Source of the DNA: Tenuibacillus multivorans
GTDB taxonomy: Bacteria; Bacillota; Bacilli; Bacillales; Alkalibacillaceae
Length of the DNA stretch: 64,000 bases
Assembly: GCF_900103915.1 (NCBI RefSeq)
Contig: NZ_FNIG01000002.1
Location: forward strand, 266,608 to 330,607
Direction of reading: 5' to 3'
Below, piece after piece: positions 42,863 through 51,662 of the stretch. The notes beneath the pieces were generated by a model. It searched no databases, was not told where the DNA came from, and saw only the letters and a list, made by a program, of their open reading frames with translations. The position numbers and the translations under genes are program-made. The stretch's first letter is position 1. Each line of letters opens with the position of its first letter.

Positions 42863-43185
42863 TCCGCTCCTCCTCTTTATTCAGAGGAACGCCAATAACG
42901 GTTGACGGAGAAGATTTCCCATAAAAAAAGCGGAATACCCTACAGGAATCCCACTCGGAATAAAACAACTAATTATCCTGCGTTCCTGTAATGGCTAAAA
43001 ATAGGCACACTTCTCCCGTGATTGAACAAAATAATCAAAAAAGAAATGTACGATAAAGTTACTTAACCATTACAAGTATGTTGGCAAATCTAAATCCACC
43101 TTCCATATTTCTCCTATAGATTATGGTACCAGTATTGTGATCTATGTCAATATATACTTATCCATACATCTTCAATTTATCTAAC
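42863..43185. other. Intergenic stretch with no recognised gene
   Basis: This 323-base gap holds no supported reading frame. It has an inverted AT-rich part and a short GC-richer part (42890-43030) that may be old repeat or insertion debris, but no terminal repeats could be defined. The right end joins the GNAT remnant. Confidence 0.4.
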
Positions 43186-43275
43186 TTATATTAATAGTTC
43201 TAAACTCTCATATTCTCTACCATTATCATCGAATTTCATATCAACTTTTCGGAACCCTAAACTACTCCAAAGGTC
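43186..43275 (-). pseudogene. C-terminal remnant of a GNAT acetyltransferase gene
   Basis: A 29-codon frame read from 43275 encodes DLWSSLGFRKVDMKFDDNGR followed by EYESLELLI and a stop. This is the typical C-terminal end of a GNAT protein (the W--LGF-K motif). An in-frame stop precedes it, and the rest of the gene is missing. It lies directly downstream of the SHOCT-type gene. Confidence 0.6.
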
Positions 43276-43279
43276 TTAT

Positions 43280-43753
43280 TTAATAATTACTAAGTACATA
43301 ATCTTGATTTCTTTTACAATGACTACAGTTGATTTGTACATAATTATTTTCCTTACCACAAACACATAACCAGGATTTCTCATACTCCTTTGGATAAGTA
43401 ACGATATCATGCTCTCCTGTTTGCTTTTTTAATTCTTCGGCGTCTTTAATGTTTTGTTTGATCTTATACAAATGATTTAGTTTTTCGTCATACTCTTCAT
43501 GTGTTAGCAATCCTTTTGCCCTTAATTCTTGTAAATCATCTTCTGCTTGGCTATATTTTATATCATCCCTATAATGCTTAAGTTTATGGAAAACTTCTGA
43601 ATTACTTATTAGACCAAACTTTTGTAGTTTCTTCATTTTTTTCGTCTTGTCATCTTCATTGAGTTCCTTTAAATACTTATGCGTATCATTTAACTGGAAA
43701 AGTATTAAAATCAAAAGTATTACAATCGCAATTAATAATAAGATAACTATCAC
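43280..43753 (-). CDS. Membrane protein with SHOCT-like region and C-terminal zinc finger
   Basis: The 157-aa product has one N-terminal membrane helix (residues 2-20), a charged middle with two SHOCT-like helices (LQELRAKGLLTHEEYDEKLN) and a C-terminal zinc finger (WLCVCGKENNYVQINCSHCK) with four Cys. The combination suggests a membrane-tethered adaptor. No function is known. The start is GTG at 43753 with GGAGAGTGA upstream. It sits at the edge of a zone of broken genes and looks intact. Confidence 0.6.
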   Translation of the reverse strand: MIVILLLIAIVILLILILFQLNDTHKYLKELNEDDKTKKMKKLQKFGLISNSEVFHKLKHYRDDIKYSQAEDDLQELRAKGLLTHEEYDEKLNHLYKIKQNIKDAEELKKQTGEHDIVTYPKEYEKSWLCVCGKENNYVQINCSHCKRNQDYVLSNY

Positions 43754-43836
43754 TAAATCACTCTCCTATTTTTAAACGCCTACCTCCAAATTACTTTAGG
43801 CACTCACTGAGAAATCTAGAAAAGGTTAAGTTTAAA

Positions 43837-44147
43837 TTAAAGCTCCAACGTCTTGTATACTTCTCCAATGATACCTTTTAACTGATGAATCCCCAAATTT
43901 GTATTTGTCATAATAACTGCCCATAAGGATACATCACTAATAAACTCTGATACCCTTCTCCCCATCCAAGTGATGAAACCTCATACTCCTATTCAGAATC
44001 ATCAATAAAAACGCCTAAACCTGTGTATGGATTACACACTTGTGGTGAAATCATTTTTTTAACATATCAGCGGAAAAACTTATGACACTGTTACCATTTA
44101 GAGCATCACTTAACTCAACAACCAACTTAGCTAAATCACTTGGGAAG
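43837..44147 (-). pseudogene. C-terminal part of a beta-lactamase-family serine hydrolase, broken
   Basis: The minus strand reads FPSDLAKLVVELSDALNGNS, then ISPQVCNPYTGLGVFIDDSE and a TAG stop. It resumes as VSSLGWGEGYQSLLVMYPYG, and after a shift of frame as AVIMTNTNLGIHQLKGIIGE with the end VYKTLEL. These segments together match the last third of class C beta-lactamase-like (PF00144) hydrolases. The N-terminal part with the SxxK motif is absent. Upstream the frame runs into a fragment of the palindromic repeat. The product cannot be functional. Confidence 0.65.
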
Positions 44148-44190
44148 TTGAGGCCATGCCCGCGGAAAGCGTCCGCCGATAGCGAATCAA
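44148..44190 (+). repeat. Fragment of the palindromic repeat family
   Basis: GAGGCCATGCCCGCGGAAAGCG followed by CCGCCGATAGCG corresponds to the 3' half of the GC-rich core in copies A and B (GCCCGCGGAAAGCG). Only about 40 bases remain. It forms the junction between the broken beta-lactamase-family gene and the erythromycin esterase gene. Confidence 0.6.
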
Positions 44191-44192
44191 TA

Positions 44193-45478
44193 TCATACTA
44201 AATAGCAACAAAGTTTGCGAAAAGAGCCTTTAATAATAATTATTGACCCAAAACATGAAAGCCCCCGATTCTCGGATTTCTTAAAATATCTTGGGGGTCT
44301 TACTTTATTATGGAAAATAATAGCATCATAATGATCTTTCGGGTAACATAACATTCGTCCTAAACCTGAAAAATTCGATTCTAATAACCACCATTTTCTC
44401 TTATACCACACTTTTTTATCCGTTGTTTGACTTTCACTATCTAATGGGAGAAACAAATCATATGCTGATGAATCTAATAACAACTCTTCTAAATGGTTTT
44501 CTTTCATGAAAAATATTTCTAATTCTACTCGTATTTGTGTCGCGAAATTCCCACTTCCCGCATATAGTCCTATTGCATAAAAATCATCAGGATACTTTTT
44601 TTGTAACCAATACCCAACAGATTTAATCCCTAATAATTTTGCATATAGGGATTGTCTTTTTCGTATATGAAAATTATGAGCCCATACAATGATTTTCTCA
44701 TTTTTATAAAAATGTTTCATCAGCCATTCTAAATTTTGGAACATATTAAAACCTCTTTGAACTCCAGAGGACAGATAACCTTTTAAGTTAATCTGTAACC
44801 AATTCATCCTATCTTGCATTCCTTTTTGAATTAATTGTAGCATCCTTTGTACTTCATGGTTTGTGAAAATTTCATACTTGATATCTATTAATCTTATTAG
44901 GCTTTCATATTCTTCAATTGCAAACTTCATCTTCTTTTTTAAGGGTTTTGTTATCTTTACCAGCATTTCATCCTGCAATTCAAAGTAAAGTTCTTCAACT
45001 ATTTTCATCTTTTCATAGAGTTCATGATCCGTATGATTTTTTAACCACTTTATCATATGTTCAGATACGAGAGGATAAGTAGGTTGTGGATCCATCCCGG
45101 AAATTCTGATAGACTGAGCCCATTTCTCACTAAACAGGGGTTTCATTTCTTCATTATGATAAATGTCTAATAAGGAGTTTGGGATTTGTATCTCAGGAGG
45201 GTAGTCGTTTAGATATTCTTTGCAAAGGGTAGCTTCTAACAAACCGCTTTCCAAAACAACAACGTTAAATCCATGGTGTTGATGTAGATAACGAATTAAA
45301 TCAATTTTGGTTTAAAGTAATCACCTATTCCATGTGAGTTTTCACCAAGAAGAATAATACGCTTATCTTCTATATAACGGTCAATATATGAAAAATCATT
45401 TCTGTCCCCTATTTCAGATGCAGATTTTTTAATTTGATTGATCCATTTATTTTTAGCGCTGCTCCCGACAAAATTCAA
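44193..45478 (-). pseudogene. Erythromycin esterase family gene, frameshifted
   Basis: The first part, from a TTG at 45478 after GGGGGAGGACGAGCC, encodes residues to RIILLGENSHGIGDYFKPK and then stops at 45296. In another frame the text goes on DLIRYLHQHHGFNVVVLESG and continues to the end with MGSG-free but family-like blocks such as VWAHNFHIRK and YAIGLYAGSGNFA. Adding one T in the TT before GAT (near 45300) would join the frames into about 427 residues. Family members hydrolyse macrolide lactones or act on other esters. As read here it is broken, either truly or by a sequencing error. Confidence 0.75.
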
Positions 45479-45664
45479 GGCTCGTCCTCCCCCGGATTTA
45501 TAGAAACTTTAATAGTTCTTATTAAGATTTTCTACTTCCAATTGCCTAAGAATAAATTTATTTATTTTACCATTATCTTTCAATTTCCACGATTAGTTTG
45601 TCCCTACAATTAAGACTGCAATTGAAAAAAGTAGTTCATTTAAGGATGCAATAACCCTATTAGA

Positions 45665-45997
45665 TTACTTCTTTAACGGTTCACCGTAAATTACATGCCA
45701 ATGCAAATGTTTAGAGTCTTGATAATCACCTAAATTGGTCAAGACACGACATGCTCCGTATTCGTCTTTTACCATTGCAGCAACTTCCTTGATGACCTCG
45801 AAAAGTTCAATTAATAGATTATTTTCATTTTCTTTAAGTGTAATTAAAGATGATATATGTTTCTTAGGAATTGCCACAATATGTACAGGGTAGAATGGCC
45901 TTGTATGATAGTATGCTAATACATTATCAGTCTCCATCACTTTATCCACTTTTGTTTTACCACTCAGTACCTCGTCACAATAAAAATCCTCAGTCAT
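45665..45997 (-). CDS. HIT family protein
   Basis: The 110-aa protein has the HIT triad HLHWHVIYG near the C-terminus and FYPVHIVAIPKKHISSL in the middle. HIT proteins hydrolyse or transfer nucleoside monophosphates, for example from dinucleoside polyphosphates or AMP-lysine. The substrate is not known. The ATG at 45997 follows AAAAGGAGGATATC. The longer frame to 46042 is not needed. Confidence 0.9.
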   Translation of the reverse strand: MTEDFYCDEVLSGKTKVDKVMETDNVLAYYHTRPFYPVHIVAIPKKHISSLITLKENENNLLIELFEVIKEVAAMVKDEYGACRVLTNLGDYQDSKHLHWHVIYGEPLKK

Positions 45998-46044
45998 GAT
46001 ATCCTCCTTTTGATCTGTATTTCGCCTTTCTTCTCTTTTCAAAT

Positions 46045-46224
46045 TTATCTACTCATATATTTACTATACAGATTTAGTCCAGTAGCACCGACGACTAACG
46101 AGATAACCATAATGACATAAATCTCCTCTTTATTTCTAGCACCTGCTGAAATGTCAATCATTAACCAAACTACTTCAATAAACATAATAAAATTCCAGCC
46201 TAGATAAGCCCACAACAATTTCAT
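46045..46224 (-). CDS. 59-aa two-helix membrane protein
   Basis: The frame from the ATG at 46224 encodes KLLWAYLGWNFIMFIEVVWL and, after a polar link (SAGARNKEE), a second helix IYVIMVISLVVGATGLNLYS. The ribosome site is modest (ACGGGGTAG). No family is recognised. It lies 47 bases upstream of the HIT gene on the same strand. Confidence 0.5.
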   Translation of the reverse strand: MKLLWAYLGWNFIMFIEVVWLMIDISAGARNKEEIYVIMVISLVVGATGLNLYSKYMSR

Positions 46225-46454
46225 TTTAATCTACCCCGTCTCAAAATATTTTAAATTATATTTAATATCTGAATAATAAGTAATATTTGAAAATTATATT
46301 ACCACAAAACCATAAAACTAAAAATTATTTACCCAATATTCACTTTAATATTACGTTAATACTTGTGGAAATTGAAAGATTTGCAGAATTTATATGGTAA
46401 AATAAAATGTGTTGTCTATTACAACTAAGACTGTGGTAAAAGGAGTTTTATCTA

Positions 46455-46766
46455 ATGGAAAGTATATTAAAGAAATCAGGTATTTATGGATTCGTGTTTG
46501 GATTGGCTATTTCTATTCTACTTGTCAGTTATAAGGATGTTATACAAGTAAGTAATGGAGGTTATGTAACCACTTATAAGCCTGTATTTGAATACATAAT
46601 ATCAATTTTACGTTTCGGAATCATTGGCATGTTTTTAGGTCTTTTTATTGGCTGGAAGCTTTACGAAAGAAACAATAAAACGGAACAGGAAAAATCATAT
46701 TATCTTCCATTCTTTTTTGCTGTTTTTCTTGTTTCAATTATCATGATGGTTGTTTTTAATTGGTAA
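46455..46766 (+). CDS. Three-helix membrane protein of unknown function
   Basis: The 103-aa product has three hydrophobic segments (about 8-25, 50-67 and 81-100) and a charged link ERNNKTEQEK. AAAGGAG lies before the ATG. No family is recognised. It stands alone between minus-strand genes. Confidence 0.55.
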   Translation: MESILKKSGIYGFVFGLAISILLVSYKDVIQVSNGGYVTTYKPVFEYIISILRFGIIGMFLGLFIGWKLYERNNKTEQEKSYYLPFFFAVFLVSIIMMVVFNW

Positions 46767-46918
46767 TGATACTTCCCTAACGGGGGATTTCCTTTAATAA
46801 TTACATAAATGTAAAACGGAACTATAGAAATGAGCATCAAATTGTTTTGTAATTCAATGCCCATTAAATGTATGCACTCAAAACTGAATTCTTATTTCAC
46901 TATTTATCTCCACATTTT

Positions 46919-47700
46919 TTAAGAAGTTGATGTCACGCTAAATTTATCAGTGAGTTCATATATTTTGTCTATAATTTTTTGTTCATAATCATCAGTTAAA
47001 CTAACCGTTTCCTGTGCCAATTTCGACAGTTCGTCATGGTGGCCAATCATAACGCTGTGTAACGCGTGATTGAACATTGGTAAATCATTGGCATCGTTAC
47101 CAAAAGCAACAAAACTATTGTCTTTAACACCTAATTCTCTTAATGCAGCCCATTTATTAATTCCATTCGGACTTATATCAAGGACTTCTTCATGACGGTG
47201 TTTATTAATGAAAACATCTAATTTAAATAATTCCTCTTCTAATTGATTAAACTGTTTAGCTGAGAAAATCAATACCTTAATAATCGGATTTAGATCATCA
47301 AGTTGAACTGAATTAGCTAAATGATCAGGGTCAACATTTTGTAGTATCGGGTGATTATGATGCCCTGTATAAGCATAATCCCATTTGCCATCTATTAAAT
47401 AAGTAGCATTGTATTTTTCTATCAATTCTTTTATATCATTACTGTCTTGTTGAGAAAATGCTTCGGTGTGTATAACCTTTCCATTTTTATAAATAAGTGA
47501 ACCATTGCCACCAATCATTGAATAGTGGTGGTAATCCTCATGAATGACTGGTAACATATCATGAACCGGTCTGGCTGATGCAAAATAACCTCATGACCTT
47601 TTGTTGTGATGTCTTCAAGTGATCTCAATATTTTTTCTGATATAGGTTTCCCTTTAAAACAAATAGTTCCGTCTAAATCTAATACAAATTTCATAATCAT
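46919..47700 (-). pseudogene. HAD-superfamily (Cof-type) phosphatase gene, frameshifted
   Basis: The N-terminal part has the nucleophile motif VLDLDGTICF and reads to GHEVIL, where the frame is lost. In the other frame the text continues ASARPVHDMLPVIHEDYHHY and runs to the end with the Cof-type acidic motif FVAFGNDANDLPMF. One extra T in the TTTT run before GCATCAGCC (near 47590) would restore about 260 residues. Cof-type phosphatases act on sugar phosphates or flavin nucleotides. As read it is broken, but a homopolymer error is equally possible. Confidence 0.75.
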
Positions 47701-47742
47701 GCTCACTTTCTTCGTTTATTTATGTGGGTAACATAGTAATTT

Positions 47743-47985
47743 TTAAGCATTCTTAATTAATAATTCCTTATCTCGCTTGTCTAATTTTTTTATAGCCGCT
47801 TCACGGCTCATGGCTTCTGATTTCGTATCAAACTTTTCATAGTAGGCTAATTCAACGGGTAATCGCGTTCTCGTATATTTTGATGCTTTTCCGACTTGAT
47901 GTTTTTGGAGACGTTTTTCTAAATCGTTTGTATAGCCTGTATATAGTGACTGGTCATGGCAGCGTAACATGTAAGTATAAAACAT
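47743..47985 (-). CDS. GIY-YIG nuclease family protein (YazA/UPF0213 type)
   Basis: The 80-aa protein has the GIY-YIG core YTYMLRCHDQSLYTGYTNDL and LPVELAYYEKFDTKSEAMSR with a conserved Arg and Glu. This short stand-alone form is widespread, and its substrate is unclear. Its ATG lies next to the stop of the preceding gene, so the two are coupled. Confidence 0.88.
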   Translation of the reverse strand: MFYTYMLRCHDQSLYTGYTNDLEKRLQKHQVGKASKYTRTRLPVELAYYEKFDTKSEAMSREAAIKKLDKRDKELLIKNA

Positions 47986-48840
47986 CTATTTCGCCATCTC
48001 CCTTAATTGACGCACACGTTCATCTATTTTCTTAAGGTAATCTTCACTCAAGTGATTCGTACCACCCCGGACAATTTCATTATGATAATGATCGGGTGGG
48101 GCCAATTCGTCAACTTTATCCTTCACAATAAAGGTCAACATCGGTACCATCTCTCCATCTATCTCAACATCTACCACAGCTGGCCGGTACATCCCGCGGT
48201 AAACACCTTCTCGTTCATATAAATATGCTAATGCTTCGTTTGTAATCTCATAGACAATACCTTCTACAGCCTGTTCGTGATCCTCCACAATATCAGCTCT
48301 TCCACCATCTGATACACGGAGAGTAAATCTCAGTTCATGATGATACAGTAGCCCTCGTCCAATCGTATTAAAATCATTGAGCTTCCCAACCTGATCGATT
48401 CGCTCATCATCCATACAGGAACCGTACGCGAAGTAAAGCGGAACCCCTTTATCTAGCAACTTTTTCAATCGCCAATCACCAAACGGCACTTCCGGAAAGT
48501 CGACCTTTCTATCAGAAGGGTAAAAGTATGTCTTAGCCTTCATCACACCTGCATCTGTTTCAACCGTTCTTTCCTCTCTTAAATAGTGCGAATCACTCGG
48601 GTTTCCTGTATTTCCCTCAAGCTGATCCAAATCTATTAAAATATCATCGTTAATCTCGTAAACCTCGCCATAGACATAGTCAGAGGTCTCATTGATTAAT
48701 ACGGGAAAGTCATTCCCAGAATCTCTTAAAACACCTTTCGTCCGGGCTTGCTCAGCTACAAGCTTAGCGTTTTTCAAATAGTGGTGATTGCGTTCATTTT
48801 TTCTTAATGTTCCATAAACAAAAACGAGTAATTGTTTCAA
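47986..48840 (-). CDS. Tandem gamma-glutamylcyclotransferase-like protein
   Basis: The 284-aa protein has two GGCT/AIG2-type domains. The first (residues 1-125) opens VFVYGTLRKNERNHHYL; the second (from about 148) opens LYFAYGSCMDDERIDQ. These folds release 5-oxoproline from gamma-glutamyl amines or peptides in relatives, but the activity here is unknown. The fusion is known in Bacillus (YkqA type). A 20-bp tandem array lies just upstream. Confidence 0.8.
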   Translation of the reverse strand: MKQLLVFVYGTLRKNERNHHYLKNAKLVAEQARTKGVLRDSGNDFPVLINETSDYVYGEVYEINDDILIDLDQLEGNTGNPSDSHYLREERTVETDAGVMKAKTYFYPSDRKVDFPEVPFGDWRLKKLLDKGVPLYFAYGSCMDDERIDQVGKLNDFNTIGRGLLYHHELRFTLRVSDGGRADIVEDHEQAVEGIVYEITNEALAYLYEREGVYRGMYRPAVVDVEIDGEMVPMLTFIVKDKVDELAPPDHYHNEIVRGGTNHLSEDYLKKIDERVRQLREMAK

Positions 48841-48854
48841 GATTAGTGCCCCTT

Positions 48855-48928
48855 TATGCGCGAGATTTTGAAAATACGCGCGAGTTTCATTATTTATGCG
48901 CGACTTTTACAAATTATGCGCGACTTCC
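48855..48928. repeat. 20-bp tandem array, TATGCGCGA core (4 units)
   Basis: Units start at 48855, 48875, 48895 and 48915, a strict 20-base period. Each has the core TATGCGCGAG or TATGCGCGAC (one TACGCGCGAG) and a variable AT-rich second half. It lies between the GGCT gene and the end of the TetR/ABC operon. No Cas genes are near, and the variable parts are too short to be CRISPR spacers. Confidence 0.75.
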
Positions 48929-48988
48929 ATTCCCCATTTACTCCATTATAATAGAAAATAAAAACATAACCACACCGAATTGATGTGG

Positions 48989-49645
48989 TTAGCTTAAGCC
49001 TTTTCGAATATACTCGATCGTCTTTTCAATCTCCATCTCGTCGTTCCAGTCATAGTGCGGCAAGAAAACAAACCTTGTGATGATGAACCCGATAACGGTT
49101 GTCATGATCAGTCGTAATACCGTATTAACTGGAAAGTCCTTCGAGATATCTCCACTCCTTTGGTATGTTTCAACCCATTTTATAAAATGAGGATAAACCT
49201 TCTCAAGGAAGTTTTCAGCGAATAGTTGCTGAATTTCTGGATGAAAACTAATTTCTTGAAACAAAATCTTTACAAGCGTCGTATTCTTTTGAACGAATTC
49301 AAATCGATTATAAACAATTTCACGTAAGAGGTCGTCATAGTTTTCATTTGTTTCTTTTTCAAAAACCTCTTTAACAAACCGGTCCGCAAAAAATGGTATC
49401 GCAAACCTCGTTACAACGGGGGATACAATCGAAATCAATAAGTCCTTCTTCGTTTTATAATGACGGAAAATAGTTCCTTCAGCGACACCCGCCTTTTTCG
49501 CAATTTCACTCGTCGACGTCGCGGCGTAGCCTTTTTCGGCAAACATTTCGATTGCAGCTTGTAAGATTTTCGCTTGCTTGGGTGTTAAATCCTTATCTTC
49601 TTCGCTCGCTTTCATAAGTTCTTGGAGTAAATCTTGTTCATTCAT
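48989..49645 (-). CDS. TetR family transcriptional regulator
   Basis: The 218-aa regulator has an N-terminal HTH (TSTSEIAKKAGVAEGTIFRH, then YKTKKDLL) and a helical ligand domain. It is the third gene of an operon with an ABC ATPase and permease, a common arrangement for an export pump that is induced by its substrate. A palindrome lies at the operon promoter (51432-51445). AGAGGTGTCAGT precedes the ATG. Confidence 0.9.
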   Translation of the reverse strand: MNEQDLLQELMKASEEDKDLTPKQAKILQAAIEMFAEKGYAATSTSEIAKKAGVAEGTIFRHYKTKKDLLISIVSPVVTRFAIPFFADRFVKEVFEKETNENYDDLLREIVYNRFEFVQKNTTLVKILFQEISFHPEIQQLFAENFLEKVYPHFIKWVETYQRSGDISKDFPVNTVLRLIMTTVIGFIITRFVFLPHYDWNDEMEIEKTIEYIRKGLS

Positions 49646-49663
49646 ACTGACACCTCTATTGCC

Positions 49664-50689
49664 TTATAGTGCGCGATGCTTTTTCAATACTCTAATATTA
49701 AGTATAAAGAAAATGAGAGCAAATCCAAATAGAATTAATAATTCAAACCAAACATCTTGAATGCCTTGACCCTTGATCATCATGCTTTGCAGCGCCTCAG
49801 CACCATACGTTAACGGCATGAATTGACTTAACACTTGAATCCAAGTATCTAATGTTTCTAAATTAAAGATACCTGAGAAAAACACTTGCGGAACGATTAC
49901 AATTGGGATGAACTGCATAATCTGAAATTCGTTATTCGCAAACGATGATAATAACGTTGCTAAAGTTAGTGCCGTTATCGCAAGTAAGATGGTCACTAAT
50001 AGTAGCTCCCAGAAGTTCCCTACCATAAACATGTCTAATACATAAATGGAATATAACACAATGATAAGTGATTGAATAATGGTAAAAATACCAAAACCGA
50101 TGACATATCCTGAGACAAGCTCCCACCTTTTAATCGGGGTCGATAACAGCTTTTCCAGAGTGCCCTGTGTTCGTTCTCTTAAAAACGAAATACCACCAAT
50201 TATAAACACAAAGAAAAAGACGAAGAATCCAATTAACACCGGTCCTGTTCGGTCAAACAAACCTAAATCAGCCAAGCCATAATAAAATTCGACCTCAGGT
50301 TCCGGTATCGGGGAACCAGTATCAATTGAGCTAACCGCCTCTTGAAACAGTCGCATCACGGCCGAATTCGACGTCGGTTCACTTCCCTCTAATAAAATGA
50401 TTGGTGTCGCTTCCTCAATCGTGATAAACGCATCCACTTCACCATCTTTCAGCAACTCATTTGCCTCATCAGGTTTCGCTGAAACGATCTCTTGAGCATA
50501 ATCATCTATCGTGTCAACAAAAGGATTTGGTAAGTTATCGTAGGCGATTTTAGGCTCATAATCATCACCATCTAGCACAAGCCAAATAAGTGTCAGAACT
50601 AACAAAGGCGCAACAATCATTAAGCCCAACGACCGTTTATCCCGTTTAAATTGTCTTACAATCCTTCTTACAATCGCTTGGATTCTCAT
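49664..50689 (-). CDS. ABC-2 type transporter permease
   Basis: The 341-aa permease has an N-terminal helix, a large outside loop (about residues 45-160), and five more helices from residue 165 onward. GTLEKLLSTPIKRWELVSGY is the ABC-2 signature. With the ATPase upstream it should export drugs, lipids or cell wall parts. Its start overlaps the ATPase stop by one base, so translation is coupled. Confidence 0.88.
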   Translation of the reverse strand: MRIQAIVRRIVRQFKRDKRSLGLMIVAPLLVLTLIWLVLDGDDYEPKIAYDNLPNPFVDTIDDYAQEIVSAKPDEANELLKDGEVDAFITIEEATPIILLEGSEPTSNSAVMRLFQEAVSSIDTGSPIPEPEVEFYYGLADLGLFDRTGPVLIGFFVFFFVFIIGGISFLRERTQGTLEKLLSTPIKRWELVSGYVIGFGIFTIIQSLIIVLYSIYVLDMFMVGNFWELLLVTILLAITALTLATLLSSFANNEFQIMQFIPIVIVPQVFFSGIFNLETLDTWIQVLSQFMPLTYGAEALQSMMIKGQGIQDVWFELLILFGFALIFFILNIRVLKKHRAL

Positions 50690-51405
50690 TACTTTCCACC
50701 TCCCACAGTTAAGAAAACTTCCTCGATGGACTGAACATCATAGGCATCCATTAACTGATGCGGTGACCCCTGTGCCATCACTTCACCGTCTCTCAGTAAA
50801 GCCAGCTCATCACATTTATTCGCTTCATCCATCACATGCGTCGTGACAATGATCGTAATGCCTTGCTGCTGTAAGCTTCTGAATTCATCCCAAATCTCTT
50901 GCCTTAAGACTGGATCAATCCCAACAGTTGGTTCGTCTAAAATCAATAACTTTGGCTGATGCAAAAGCGATGCCGCCAAAGATAATCGTCTTTTCATACC
51001 ACCTGAGAATTGCTCAACTGGTTTATCTAGATGATCCAATAAGTTCACTGTTTGCAATACCGATTTTATTCGTTGTTGTAGCTCCGATTTTTTCAATCCA
51101 TATATCGACCCCATAAACTCCAAATTTTCTCTTGCCGATAGTTCCTGGTAAAGCGCATCAGATTGAGCCATATAACCGGTTAAATTCATCAATTCAAAGG
51201 ACGGCACCCGCTTCGAATCAATAAAAATATCACCCTCGTTTGGATCTAAAATACCAACGATCATATTAACTAAAGTCGTCTTCCCAGCCCCTGATGGCCC
51301 TAATAGTCCAAAGATCTTCCCCTCTTCAATGTTTAAATTAATGCCTTCTAATACCTTCTCCTTCCCAAACGCATGGGAAACTCCCTTGACCTCAACAAAA
51401 GCCAC
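50689..51405 (-). CDS. ABC transporter ATP-binding protein
   Basis: The ATPase of about 238 residues has Walker A GPSGAGKTTL, the signature FSGGMKRRLSLA, Walker B LLILDEPTVGID and the switch His in TTHVMDE. It pairs with the permease whose start overlaps its stop. I chose the GTG at 51405 because AGAGGTGATCTTAAA lies upstream. The longer frame to 51444 runs through the palindromic operator. Confidence 0.92.
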   Translation of the reverse strand: MAFVEVKGVSHAFGKEKVLEGINLNIEEGKIFGLLGPSGAGKTTLVNMIVGILDPNEGDIFIDSKRVPSFELMNLTGYMAQSDALYQELSARENLEFMGSIYGLKKSELQQRIKSVLQTVNLLDHLDKPVEQFSGGMKRRLSLAASLLHQPKLLILDEPTVGIDPVLRQEIWDEFRSLQQQGITIIVTTHVMDEANKCDELALLRDGEVMAQGSPHQLMDAYDVQSIEEVFLTVGGGK

Positions 51406-51431
51406 TTTAAGATCACCTCTTTTTATTTGTG

Positions 51432-51445
51432 AGTGAGTACTCACT
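51432..51445. promoter_or_regulatory. TetR-type operator AGTGAGTACTCACT
   Basis: This is a perfect 14-base palindrome of the AGTGAGTA type often bound by TetR-family repressors. It lies 27 bases upstream of the ATPase start, and the third gene of the operon encodes a TetR protein, so self-control is likely. Confidence 0.65.
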
Positions 51446-51493
51446 TTTATTATATGTATAATTTTTTATAAAAGTCAATTCTTTTTCGAGGGC

Positions 51494-51618
51494 AACTTGG
51501 ACAATTAGATTGAAAACTTGGACACTCAGGCTGCGAACTTGGACATTCGAATCCAGAACTTGGACACTCAAACTACGAACTTGGACATTCAAATTGCTAA
51601 CTTGGACACTCAAGTAAA
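51494..51618. repeat. 21-bp tandem array, AACTTGGACA core (6 units)
   Basis: Six units start at 51494, 51515, 51536, 51557, 51578 and 51599. Each begins AACTTGGACA, followed by C or T, TC and a variable end. Because 21 is a multiple of three, the array is open in several frames on both strands and reads there as seven-residue peptide repeats. No ribosome site or family match supports translation. Confidence 0.8.
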
Positions 51619-51626
51619 CTTAAGCA

Positions 51627-51662
51627 CTAAAAAAGGACCCCTACCATTTAGAGAGTCCAAAA
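51627..51662 (-). terminator. Terminator of the CPBP protease gene
   Basis: On the minus strand GGACTCT pairs with AGGGGTCC (one G-T pair) and is followed by TTTTTT. It begins close to the stop of the CPBP gene. Confidence 0.6.

Noticed and set aside
42880-43060. Insertion sequence or IS remnant
   Set aside because: No terminal repeats, target duplication or transposase fragment could be found.
48855-48928. Possible CRISPR array
   Set aside because: Repeat cores are about 10 bases with 10-base remainders, far below CRISPR dimensions, and there are no cas genes.
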